From NCBI GenBank assembly GCA_000432995.1, contig HF972675.1, positions 10,995 through 16,310 on the forward strand: 5,316 nt of DNA. The letters are read 5' to 3'. Each line of letters starts with the position of its first letter. The first letter of the stretch is position 1. Below, piece after piece: positions 1 to 5,315 of this stretch. The notes under the pieces are model-generated. The model saw nothing but the letters and a program-made list of their open reading frames with translations. It was not told the DNA's origin and did no database searches. The stretch is from Clostridium sp. CAG:1013 (GTDB taxonomy: Bacteria > Bacillota > Clostridia > Oscillospirales > Acutalibacteraceae). The translations under genes were made by a program, and so were the position numbers.

Positions 1-14
1 TAGCGCTTTCCAGC

Positions 15-66
15 CGCTCGCCGGGCTATCGCCCGAGGCGCGTGCGCCCGGCTCGCTGCGTTTTTT
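15..66 (+). terminator. Possible plus-strand hairpin with T-tract (weak)
   Basis: GCCGGGC at 20-26 is complementary to GCCCGGC at 46-52. The arms can be extended by a GC pair on each side across a symmetrical TC/TC mismatch, and six T residues follow at 61-66. The enclosed 19 bases can also fold by themselves (CGGGC/GCCCG and GGCGC/GCGCC), so several structures compete. Read on the plus strand this resembles an intrinsic terminator for a gene entering from the left edge and converging on cysS. No such gene is visible in the window, so it may simply be another palindromic repeat. Confidence 0.3.
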
Positions 67-89
67 GAGGGCTGCGCCGGGTCAAGGTC

Positions 90-130
90 GCAGGGCTCTG
101 CCCTGCAACCCGCAGCCTTTGAAAAGGCTG
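90..130. repeat. Tandem pair of perfect short hairpins, REP-like
   Basis: Two perfect hairpins sit six bases apart. The first has 7-bp arms GCAGGGC/GCCCTGC around TCT (90-106). The second has 8-bp arms CAGCCTTT/AAAGGCTG around two bases (113-130). Neither is followed by a T-tract in the cysS direction, so they do not look like the cysS terminator. Their compact paired layout between genes resembles dispersed palindromic elements of GC-rich Clostridia; that family assignment is inference. Just beyond, CCGC-TTC-GCGG followed by five T (145-160) is a very short terminator-like hairpin on the plus strand. Confidence 0.5.
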
Positions 131-192
131 GCGAAACTTTTACGCCGCTTCGCGGTTTTTCCTTCTTTGGTCCGGGCACAGACACCTTCTTA

Positions 193-254
193 CGGCGCGG
201 ACGCGAGGGGGCGGGCTCATCAGGCGCGGCCTTAAGCCGCCGCCCCAAGGCGCG
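193..254 (-). repeat. Diverged copy of the dispersed repeat, minus orientation
   Basis: Read on the minus strand, this stretch aligns by eye with the second tandem repeat unit at 2843-2905, with about 50 of 63 columns identical. The strongest shared blocks are TTGGGGCGGCGGCTT, GCCGCGCCTG and CTCGCGTCCGCG. It lies 15 bases past the cysS stop codon, in the 269-base stretch at the left end in which I see no gene. The segment is rich in GC palindromes (for example GCGGC/GCCGC around TTAAG) but has no T-tract, so it is better described as a repeat than a terminator. Confidence 0.65.
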
Positions 255-269
255 AAGTGTCCAGTCCGG

Positions 270-1688
270 TCACGGACTCACGTGCCATTCCACCCCGTTG
301 GCGGTATCCTTCATCACCACGTGGCGGGCAGCCAATTCGTCACGGATGGCGTCGGCGGTGGCCCAATCCTTGTTCTTCCGGGCCTCGGCACGCTTTGCGA
401 TCAGCGCTTCGATCTCAGCAGTCTCCTGGGCGGAAAGTTCCTTCCCAGCGGGCTTCTGAGCTTTCTCCGCTGCTTCCAGCAGGCCCAGGGACAGCACCTG
501 GTCAAAGTCCCCGATAAGGTACCGCTTGGTGGCGTCGGTCAGGTCGGCTTTCAACACGTCGTACAGCACGGTCAGGCCCAGGGAGGTGTTCAGGTCGTTG
601 CCCAGGGCCTCCTTGAATTTCTCCTGGTAGGGCTTGGCGGCTTCCAAGTCGGGCTGGCCCTCTTTGGACAGGGACCCGATCCGGGCCGTCAGCTTCTGGT
701 AGGCCTGAGCAGCGTTATCCAGAGTCTCGAAGGAGAAGGTCAGGGGCTTGCGGTAGTGGGACTGCAAGCAGAACAGCCGGTACACCAGGGGATCGTATCC
801 CTTTTCTTCCAGCAGGGACACGGTGAGGAAGCCTCCCTTGGACTTGCTCATCTTGCCCCGGGCGTCGTTCAGGTGGAGCACATGGAACCAGTTTTTGCAC
901 CAGGGATGGCCCAGGTATGCTTCCGACTGGGCGATCTCGTTGGTGTGGTGGGGGAAGGCGTTGTCGATGCCGCCGCAGTGGATATCCAGGTATTCTCCCA
1001 GCTCCTTCACGGAGATGGCGGAGCACTCAATGTGCCAGCCGGGATAGCCCAGGCCCCAGGGGGACTCCCATTTCAGCTCCTGGTCGTCGAACTTGGACTT
1101 GGTGAACCAAAGCACAAAGTCGGTCTTATTCCGCTTGTTGCCGTCCTCCTCCACGCTGTCCCGGACGCCCACTGCCAGGTCCTCCCCGGTCTGATTGCCG
1201 AACACGTAGTAGTTATCCAGCTTAGAGGTATCGAAATACACGTTGCCGCCGGCCTCGTAGGCATAGCCCTTCTCCAGCAGCACCTCCACCATGTGGATGA
1301 AATCCTCCACCCGGCTGGTGGCGGGCACCACGGTGTCGGGCTTGCGGATGTGGAGTTTCTCACAGTCCTTGAAAAAGGCTTCGGTGTAGAACTGGGCGAT
1401 CTGGAGCACGGTCTTGTGCTCCCGGCGGGCACCGGCCAGCATTTTATCCTCGCCGGTATCTGCGTCGCTGGACAGGTGTCCCACGTCGGTGATGTTCATC
1501 ACTCGGTCCACCTGGTTTCCCTCATACCGGAGGAACTTTTCCAGCACGTCCTCCATGATGTAGGTGCGCAGGTTGCCGATATGGGCGTAGTGGTACACCG
1601 TGGGGCCGCAGGTGTACATCTTCACCTGGCCGGGGGTATGGGGCACAAAGGGCTCCTTCTTCTGGGTGAGGGTATTATAAAGTTCCAT
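270..1688 (-). CDS. cysS: Cysteinyl-tRNA synthetase CysS
   Basis: This cytoplasmic class I aminoacyl-tRNA synthetase uses ATP to load cysteine onto tRNA-Cys. From the chosen start it is 472 residues, a normal length for the family. The HIGH motif reads HIGN at 36-39 and the KMSKS motif is at 279-283. The four zinc ligands that select cysteine are present: C27 (TCGPT), C222 (IECSAIS), H247 and E251 (HHTNEIAQSE). The C-terminal part (about 320-472) is the helical anticodon-binding region. Two features are non-canonical: the KMSKS continuation is KGGF instead of the commoner LGNF, and there is a short insertion DVGHLSSDADTGEDKM after the TDV strand. I take both as subfamily traits. An in-frame ATG at 1700 gives four more residues, but it abuts the AAAGGA ribosome binding site. 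The ATG at 1688 leaves about 11 bases and yields the family-typical MELYNTLT start. The gene follows cysE by 66 bases, so co-transcription under the cysE T-box is expected. No convincing terminator follows the stop. Confidence 0.97.
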   Translation of the reverse strand: MELYNTLTQKKEPFVPHTPGQVKMYTCGPTVYHYAHIGNLRTYIMEDVLEKFLRYEGNQVDRVMNITDVGHLSSDADTGEDKMLAGARREHKTVLQIAQFYTEAFFKDCEKLHIRKPDTVVPATSRVEDFIHMVEVLLEKGYAYEAGGNVYFDTSKLDNYYVFGNQTGEDLAVGVRDSVEEDGNKRNKTDFVLWFTKSKFDDQELKWESPWGLGYPGWHIECSAISVKELGEYLDIHCGGIDNAFPHHTNEIAQSEAYLGHPWCKNWFHVLHLNDARGKMSKSKGGFLTVSLLEEKGYDPLVYRLFCLQSHYRKPLTFSFETLDNAAQAYQKLTARIGSLSKEGQPDLEAAKPYQEKFKEALGNDLNTSLGLTVLYDVLKADLTDATKRYLIGDFDQVLSLGLLEAAEKAQKPAGKELSAQETAEIEALIAKRAEARKNKDWATADAIRDELAARHVVMKDTANGVEWHVSP

Positions 1689-1708
1689 GATACATTCCAT
1701 CCTTTCTT

Positions 1709-1741
1709 CCGGGCATCCCCGGTCTCGATCTTTTCCACCGG
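1709..1741 (-). other. Overlapping inverted repeats between cysE and cysS
   Basis: CCGGG and CCCGG (1709-1713 and 1718-1722) form a 5-bp hairpin just before the cysS ribosome binding site. The sequence CCGGT/ACCGG (1719-1723 and 1737-1741) forms an alternative stem that shares bases with the first, so only one can form at a time. There is no T-tract, so it is not a terminator. It could mark an RNA-processing site or adjust cysS translation, or be chance in a GC-rich spacer. Confidence 0.3.
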
Positions 1742-1754
1742 CGCGCTGCCGGAT

Positions 1755-2423
1755 TTATTCCGCTGTTTGTTCTTCCTGGGGGCTCTCTAGGGTCTTGACC
1801 CGCCGCTGGAGCCGTTCCAGCTCTCCACGGAGCCTGCACAGCTCCATGGACACCGGATCAGCCACGTGGATCTGATCCAGCTGCTGACTGGGATGAGCCA
1901 CCCTCTGGTTGCCGATCTTCACCACCCGGGCAGGCACGCCCACGGCGGTGGCGTCCTCGGGGACGGCGTCCAGCACCACGGCGCCTGCGGCCACTCGTGC
2001 GTTATCCCCCACAGTGAAGGGCCCCAGCACCTTGGCGCCCGCGCCTACCAGAACATTGTTCCCCAAAGTGGGGTGACGCTTGCCGTGATCCTTGCCGGTG
2101 CCCCCCAGGGTAACCCCTTGATACAGGGTGCAGTTATCGCCGATCTGGGTGGTCTCACCGATGACCACTCCCATGCCGTGGTCGATGAACAGTCCTTTGC
2201 CGATCTGGGCCGCCGGGTGGATCTCGATGCCGGTCTTTCTCCGGGATCTCTGAGAGATCCACCGGGCTAGGAATTTCAGGTTATGGCGGTAACACCAGTT
2301 TGCCTTTCTGTGAGAGCGCACGGCCTTGAATCCGGAATAGAGGAAAAATACCTCCCACCGGGAACGGGCGGCCGGGTCTCGGTCCATTACCGCGTCCAGG
2401 TCCTCTTTCAGAGTGCGAAACAT
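1755..2423 (-). CDS. cysE: Serine O-acetyltransferase CysE
   Basis: This cytosolic enzyme transfers acetyl from acetyl-CoA to L-serine, giving O-acetylserine, which cysteine synthase then converts to cysteine. It is 222 residues, the short Firmicute form lacking much of the N-terminal helical domain of the enterobacterial enzyme. An N-terminal helical part (about 1-63) leads into a left-handed beta-helix of hexapeptide repeats (about 66-170), with GVTLGGTGKDHGKRHP and the closing GVPARVVKIG typical of CysE. H82 (in IDHGMG) matches the catalytic His158 of E. coli and H117 (in RHP) matches His193. The acidic dyad partner, Asp143 in E. coli, is E67 here (EIHPAA), a conservative change. The tail (about 190-215, LCRLRGELERLQRRVKTLE) looks like a coiled coil and replaces the CysK-binding tail ending in Ile seen in enterobacteria. 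The ATG is 8 bases after AAAGGGG. It is first in the operon, directly downstream of a cysteine T-box, and precedes cysS. Confidence 0.96.
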   Translation of the reverse strand: MFRTLKEDLDAVMDRDPAARSRWEVFFLYSGFKAVRSHRKANWCYRHNLKFLARWISQRSRRKTGIEIHPAAQIGKGLFIDHGMGVVIGETTQIGDNCTLYQGVTLGGTGKDHGKRHPTLGNNVLVGAGAKVLGPFTVGDNARVAAGAVVLDAVPEDATAVGVPARVVKIGNQRVAHPSQQLDQIHVADPVSMELCRLRGELERLQRRVKTLESPQEEQTAE

Positions 2424-2455
2424 GGCAGCATCCCCTTTCTCTCAAACGGGACCGG

Positions 2456-2499
2456 AAAATAAAAACGCCCCCGCAAACGCATATGCGTTTGCGAAGGCG
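2456..2499 (-). terminator. T-box regulated intrinsic terminator
   Basis: The stem pairs CGCCUU with GGGGCG (four Watson-Crick pairs and two G-U) and continues into the perfect palindrome CGCAAACGCAU/AUGCGUUUGCG, about 15-17 bp with a minimal loop. The U-tract is UUUUUAUUUU. The first nine bases of its 5' arm (2499-2491) are needed by the antiterminator, which is how tRNA-Cys binding would switch it off. It ends 32 bases before the cysE start codon. Confidence 0.95.
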
Positions 2500-2686
2500 A
2501 TAAATCTCCCGCGGTCCCACTTCGCTTTTAGGCTCGTTTGGCTGATAACGGCTCCCGCCGGACAGGGATTTCCCCCTGTCTGCTCCGGAACGCATTTCTC
2601 CATCTGCCGGTGAAAGGGGTTTTCAGCCGGTGGCCCCTTCTCTCTGACGCCGGTTGGGACGGGTACTTCTTTCCATCTACGCGTGT
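2456..2686 (-). promoter_or_regulatory. Cysteine-specific T-box riboswitch leader of cysE-cysS
   Basis: The RNA leader senses the charging state of tRNA-Cys and controls transcription by antitermination. Stem I (2674-2587) closes with GGAA/UUCC. Its specifier loop has the loop-E halves AGUA (2667-2664) and GAA facing each other, then the codon UGC (2594-2592, Cys) followed by a purine. Above it are the AGAGA-type bulge (CAGAGAG) and a distal loop GGCUGAAA on a GAAGGGG/CCCCUUUC stem. A perfect 7-bp hairpin GACAGGG/CCCUGUC (2580-2561) is probably stem III, and a small CGGC/GCCG hairpin follows. The antiterminator (2525-2491) is textbook: GCGAAG, 7-base bulge UGGGACC, GCG, 10-base loop, CGC, CUUCGC. 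Its 3' half is the 5' arm of the terminator, so the two exclude each other. There is little room for a separate stem II, which may be reduced or missing. The downstream genes cysE and cysS fit the Cys specifier. Confidence 0.95.
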
Positions 2687-2692
2687 ACCCCT

Positions 2693-2721
2693 ATTATATG
2701 CTCTTCCTCCCCATTTGTAAA
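2693..2721 (-). promoter_or_regulatory. Sigma-A promoter of the cysE-cysS operon
   Basis: The -35 box is TTTACA (2721-2716, one mismatch to TTGACA). The spacer is exactly 17 bases, and the -10 box is a perfect TATAAT (2698-2693). Transcription should begin near 2686, about a dozen bases before stem I of the T-box. A run of seven G lies directly upstream of the -35 box, where the repeat-rich patch ends. Confidence 0.9.
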
Positions 2722-2736
2722 CCCCCCCAGGCTGAG

Positions 2737-2902
2737 GCGGGTGACCCCGCGAGACAAGTCGCGCTTTTGGGGCAGCGGCTTTACGCCGCGCCTGTGGGAG
2801 ACGCCGCCTCGCGTTCGCGGCGGGTGACCCCGCGGGACAAGTCGCGCTTTTGGGGCGGCGGCTTGGCGCCGCGCCTGTGGGAGACGCCACCTCGCGTCCG
2901 CG
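2737..2902 (+). repeat. Two tandem 83-bp direct repeats
   Basis: Copy 1 spans 2737-2819 and copy 2 spans 2820-2902. They differ at six positions by my alignment (about 93 percent identical). A degenerate start of a third copy (GCGGGGAC) follows at 2903. Each unit is built of GC palindromes: GCGGG/CCCGC around TGAC, a GGCGGCGGC to GCCGCGCC arm pair, and CCGCC to GGCGG. The period is not a multiple of three, so the open frames crossing it are not credible as repeat proteins. It lies between the prs terminator and the cysE promoter and has a diverged relative at 193-254. This suggests a dispersed REP/BIME-like element; the mobility mechanism is unknown. Confidence 0.85.
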
Positions 2903-2930
2903 GCGGGGACTCTCTGCAAAACTGTCCGTC

Positions 2931-2964
2931 GGCGCGGGCGTAGCCCCGCCGCCCAAGGCGCGAC
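2931..2964 (-). repeat. Inverted partial relative of the 83-bp repeat
   Basis: Read on the minus strand, this begins GTCGCGCCTTGGGCGGCGG and ends CCCGCGCC. It matches the section of copy 2 at 2841-2875 (GTCGCGCTTTTGGGGCGGCGG to CCGCGCC) in the opposite orientation. The pair could form a long imperfect stem across the intervening 55 bases. It is not a terminator for either neighbour. Confidence 0.6.
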
Positions 2965-2971
2965 ACGATTG

Positions 2972-2984
2972 GGGGGCAACCCCC
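2972..2984. repeat. G5/C5 hairpin next to the prs terminator
   Basis: GGGGG, CAA, CCCCC forms a short, very GC-rich hairpin immediately past the U-tract of the prs terminator. It has no T-tract in either direction. It could reinforce termination or block 3' exonucleases, or be part of the neighbouring repeat patch. Confidence 0.45.
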
Positions 2985-2986
2985 AC

Positions 2987-3022
2987 AAAAAACACGGCCC
3001 TGTGGATACCACAAGGCCGTGT
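2987..3022 (-). terminator. Intrinsic terminator of prs
   Basis: On the minus strand, ACACGGCCUUGUGG pairs with CCACAGGGCCGUGU over 14 bp (one G-U pair) around the loop UAU. It is followed by five more U residues. It is 136 bases past the prs stop codon. It separates prs from the cysE promoter, so the cysteine operon should be transcribed independently. On the plus strand the hairpin is followed by TTTAGC only, so it is mainly a minus-strand terminator. Confidence 0.93.
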
Positions 3023-3158
3023 TTAGCAACACAGTCAAGCTGATGCTCTTGGTTTTCTGCTGAATTTCGTCCGGCGCGGACGCGCGTTTATGCCTTCCAC
3101 AGCCCGAGCGCAGCGAGCGGCCCGGGGCGCGAATTGGGTCCAGTGTCACGCTGGCCCC
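3023..3158 (-). other. 3' untranslated segment of prs, no gene seen
   Basis: This 136-base stretch lies between the prs stop codon and its terminator and should be transcribed as a 3' UTR. Half is GC-rich (GGCGCGGACGCG near 3074, and CGAGCGCAGCGAGCGG near 3105) and half is ordinary. The block GGCGCGGACGCG also occurs at 194-205 beside the repeat copy downstream of cysS, so repeat-derived sequence may have entered the transcript. No reading frame here has a credible ribosome binding site or recognisable product. Confidence 0.5.
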
Positions 3159-4337
3159 TTAGAAAGTCAGCTGGGCGCCTTGGTGGAGGCTGCGCTCACG
3201 GCGGCGGCGCTCCAAAAGGGCGTTAATCTTCTCGTGGGGATCGATCATAGCGCTGACAGACATGTCATGGTTCATAGCGGAGATGAAATAAGCGATATAC
3301 TTGGACACGTCCACCTCATAGAACCAAGGCCGGTTCTTCAGCTCCTCGGTGCGGTAGGTCAGGTTGGAACCAAACACACCGTCAATGAGCCCATCCTGGT
3401 AGGCCTTATCAAAGGCTTCCAGACCATTGGTGAAAATGGCGTAGGTGGCGTAGGTAAAGATCCGCTTGGCTTTCCGGGCCTTCAGATTGTAGGCGATGTC
3501 CAGCATGGAATCGCCGGAGGAGATGATGTCGTCAGAGACGAACACGTCTTTGCCCTCCACGTCGGAACCCAGATACTCGTGAGCCACAATGGGATTGCGG
3601 CCGTCCACCATCTGAGAATAGTCACGACGCTTGTAGAACATGCCCAGTTCGCATCCCAGCACAGAGGCGTAGTACATGTTCCGGGTCAGGGCGCCTTCGT
3701 CGGGGCTGACCACCATGAAATCTTCCCGCTCAGTGGACAGATCGGGGAAATTGCGGAACATAGCCTTGAGCACCTGATAGGAAGGCATCAGGTTGTCAAA
3801 GCTCATCAGGGGCACAGCGTTCTGCACACGGGGATCGTGAGCGTCGAAGGTGACCACGTTGTCCACGCCCATCTGCCGAAGCTCTTGCAGGGCGAAAGCG
3901 CAGTCCAAAGACTCACGATAGCTTCTCCGATGCTGGCGCCCGCCGTACAGCAGGGGCATCACCACCGTGATCCGGTGAGCCTTACCCATGGCGGCCTGGA
4001 TCAGCCGCTTCAGGTCCTGGAAGTGGTCGTCAGGAGACATGTGGTTCTCTTTTCCGAAGTACTTGTAGGTGCAGCTGTAATTGCCTACGTCCACTACAAA
4101 GTACAAGTCATACCCACGGACGGAGCTGCTCAGGATGCCCTTGCCGTCTCCCGAGGAGAAACGGGGGCAGCTGCATCCAATGCGGAAGCTCTTCACGTCC
4201 ATACCCGCCAGATTCGCCCACCGCACCAGATGGGCTTCGATCTTGTCCGCCAGCTCCTGAGCGCCTTCCAGAGCGACGATCCCCAGAGGGGCCACACGGT
4301 TTTCAGGGCTGAAAAAAGACTGAGCCGATTGTTCCAT
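3159..4337 (-). CDS. prs: Ribose-phosphate pyrophosphokinase, long divergent form
   Basis: PRPP synthetase moves pyrophosphate from ATP to ribose 5-phosphate, giving PRPP for purine, pyrimidine, NAD, histidine and tryptophan synthesis. The family plan is visible: an ATP-contact segment with R134-Q135 in YGGRQHRR (RQD in the canonical enzyme), FDAHD at 164-168 with H167, the pyrophosphate loop VVSPDEGALTR (209-219), the catalytic flexible loop starting KRRD (236-239), the PRPP loop SDDIISSGDS (268-277), and a C-terminal HDMSVSAMI like the canonical ESVS region. At 392 residues it is about 75 longer than usual. The extra length lies in the N-terminal half (around 55-110, with C55, C57 and C89) and in a charged tail (ERRRRERSLHQ). 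The PPi loop has GA for GG, and the PRPP loop has SSGDS for the usual T-A/G-G-T. These mark a divergent subgroup, so activity is inferred. The ATG follows AGGAAAGG by 8 bases. It ends at its own terminator. Confidence 0.88.
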   Translation of the reverse strand: MEQSAQSFFSPENRVAPLGIVALEGAQELADKIEAHLVRWANLAGMDVKSFRIGCSCPRFSSGDGKGILSSSVRGYDLYFVVDVGNYSCTYKYFGKENHMSPDDHFQDLKRLIQAAMGKAHRITVVMPLLYGGRQHRRSYRESLDCAFALQELRQMGVDNVVTFDAHDPRVQNAVPLMSFDNLMPSYQVLKAMFRNFPDLSTEREDFMVVSPDEGALTRNMYYASVLGCELGMFYKRRDYSQMVDGRNPIVAHEYLGSDVEGKDVFVSDDIISSGDSMLDIAYNLKARKAKRIFTYATYAIFTNGLEAFDKAYQDGLIDGVFGSNLTYRTEELKNRPWFYEVDVSKYIAYFISAMNHDMSVSAMIDPHEKINALLERRRRERSLHQGAQLTF

Positions 4338-4390
4338 AATGCAGGCCTTTCCTTTCTTATCCCATCTTTTTCAAACACAACAGGGTACTA

Positions 4391-4415
4391 GGGCGTCGGT
4401 GAAAACACCGCGCCC
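4391..4415 (-). promoter_or_regulatory. Strong bulged hairpin in the prs leader
   Basis: On the minus strand GGGCG-CGGTG, loop TTTT, CACCG-A-CGCCC forms a 10-bp stem with one bulged A. It lies 53 bases before the prs start codon in otherwise AT-rich sequence. No T-tract follows on either strand, so it is not a standard terminator. It may be a regulatory or stabilising 5' UTR element, or the end of the galactosidase transcript. I do not recognise it as a known riboswitch. Confidence 0.5.
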
Positions 4416-4456
4416 AGTCTCTTAATAAAATCTTAACATAGATTCCGACCGTTTTC

Positions 4457-4480
4457 TACAAAAAGTCAACCCTTTTTGTA
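4457..4480. promoter_or_regulatory. 9-bp inverted repeat over a TTGACT box, possible operator
   Basis: The perfect arms TACAAAAAG and CTTTTTGTA are separated by six bases. On the minus strand the centre contains TTGACT (4469-4464), a good -35 box for prs. A -10 box at the normal 17-18 bases is poor (GGAATC or GAATCT). TATGTT occurs at 23 bases, too far, or at 17 bases from the weak TTTTGT. The repeat could be a repressor site overlapping the prs promoter or a weak AT-rich hairpin. The 219-base gap 4338-4556 holds no gene. No clear terminator for the galactosidase is seen, so readthrough into prs is possible. Confidence 0.4.
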
Positions 4481-4556
4481 TTTTTGCCGTACCGAACAAT
4501 TTTTGCCTGTTTTTTTCCCCTAGTTTTGTGCTTCCCCTCTGGAATTATCCAAAGGA

Positions 4557-5315
4557 TCAAGATTTTTTCCTGCAAAATACCTGGCTGTCATAGGGTGCCA
4601 AGGCAGCTTTTTCCACCGGCTCCCCATGAAGACCCACATACCCTGCGGGCAGTTCCACACACTGCTCCTTCCCAGAAAAATTCTGCAAGAACAGGAACTG
4701 CTCTTCTTCGCTCTCCCGCAGGCAGGCTTCCACCCCTTCCGGGCAAAGCTGATCCAGAGCCCGGGGAAGGGCCAGCTGCTGAGAAAGCTCTGTGTAGAAG
4801 TCCAGATAGAATCCTTCTTCCGCCGGAGCCGCCAGATAATAGGCCTGGCCCTTGCCGAAACTATTCACGGTGAAGGCCGCCTCGCCCTGGTAGAAATCCT
4901 CCCCGTAAGTCCCCAGAACTTTGGCCCCCTGGGGATGGATCAGGGCACACAGCTCTCTAAGCTCATAGGACCTGCCATCGGTGAGACACAGGGTGTTCTT
5001 TTCCCCGTCCCACAGGGCGTCAGTGTCCTCATGCCACAGGCCGAACAGCTCCATCAGCCCGCCGCCGGGCCAGCCGCCCAGATGGCACAGATCGTTCTCG
5101 TTGACAAGGCCGGTGTGGTAGGTGCCCACCAAGGTGCCGCCCTGATCCACAAAGGCTTTCAGTTTTTCCTCAAAGCCCGCCCGAAGCATGTACAGCATAG
5201 GGGCGATCACCAGGTCGTAGCCGCTGATATCGCACTCTTCATCCACCACGTCCACCGGCACGCCCAACCGCCACAGGGCACGGTAATGAGCCCGCACCTG
5301 CTCCGCGTAGTGGAT
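4557..5315 (-). CDS. GH42 beta-galactosidase, C-terminal part (start outside window)
   Basis: The last 252 codons of a glycoside hydrolase family 42 gene run in from the right edge. The frame is open to the edge, reading IHYAEQVRAHYRALW, so the GTG at 5297 is internal and not the start. GH42 enzymes hydrolyse terminal beta-galactosides, often galacto-oligosaccharides from plant or milk glycans. The visible part is not the catalytic barrel. It is the trimerisation domain (roughly the first 165 visible residues: SGYDLVIAPMLYML, DQGGTLVGTYHTGLVNEND, FGKGQAYYLAA) and the small C-terminal beta domain (EEQFLFLQNFSGKEQCVELPAGY to LAPYDSQVF). The catalytic glutamates lie outside the window, so activity cannot be checked here. 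The end looks complete and normal, with stop TGA. Beta-galactosidase is the likely annotation, though substrate specificity in GH42 varies. Confidence 0.9.
   Translation of the reverse strand: MHYAEQVRAHYRALWRLGVPVDVVDEECDISGYDLVIAPMLYMLRAGFEEKLKAFVDQGGTLVGTYHTGLVNENDLCHLGGWPGGGLMELFGLWHEDTDALWDGEKNTLCLTDGRSYELRELCALIHPQGAKVLGTYGEDFYQGEAAFTVNSFGKGQAYYLAAPAEEGFYLDFYTELSQQLALPRALDQLCPEGVEACLRESEEEQFLFLQNFSGKEQCVELPAGYVGLHGEPVEKAALAPYDSQVFCRKKS

Noticed and set aside
1686..1700. ATG at 1700 as the cysS start
   Set aside because: It directly abuts the AAAGGA ribosome binding site, leaving no spacing. The ATG at 1688 has workable spacing and gives the usual CysS N-terminus.
282..1790. 502-codon open frame on the plus strand across cysS
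   Set aside because: It is antisense to cysS and has a low-complexity hydrophobic Val/Gly/His-rich translation. The minus strand encodes a full set of CysS catalytic and zinc residues.
2281..2595. 104-codon frame overlapping the T-box and the start of cysE, as a possible leader peptide
   Set aside because: It reads straight through the T-box antiterminator and terminator and is out of frame with cysE. The RNA structure explains the sequence fully.
2737..2964. CRISPR array
   Set aside because: There are only two adjacent 83-bp copies with no spacers between them and no cas genes nearby.
2528..3149. Several overlapping 60-155 codon frames in the prs-cysE gap, some with repeated RDKSRFWG-like peptides
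   Set aside because: The peptides come from the 83-bp DNA repeat, whose period is not a multiple of three. The frames also run across the prs terminator, the cysE promoter and T-box stem I, and none has a credible ribosome binding site.
3090..4391. 433-codon open frame on the plus strand across prs
   Set aside because: It is a shadow of prs in a GC-rich genome. Its translation shows no family motifs, while the minus-strand frame shows clear PRPP-synthetase loops and a good ribosome binding site.
5297..5297. GTG at 5297 as the start of a 246-residue protein
   Set aside because: The frame stays open to the window edge with family-consistent residues (HYAEQVRAHYRALW), so this is an internal valine of a longer GH42 protein.
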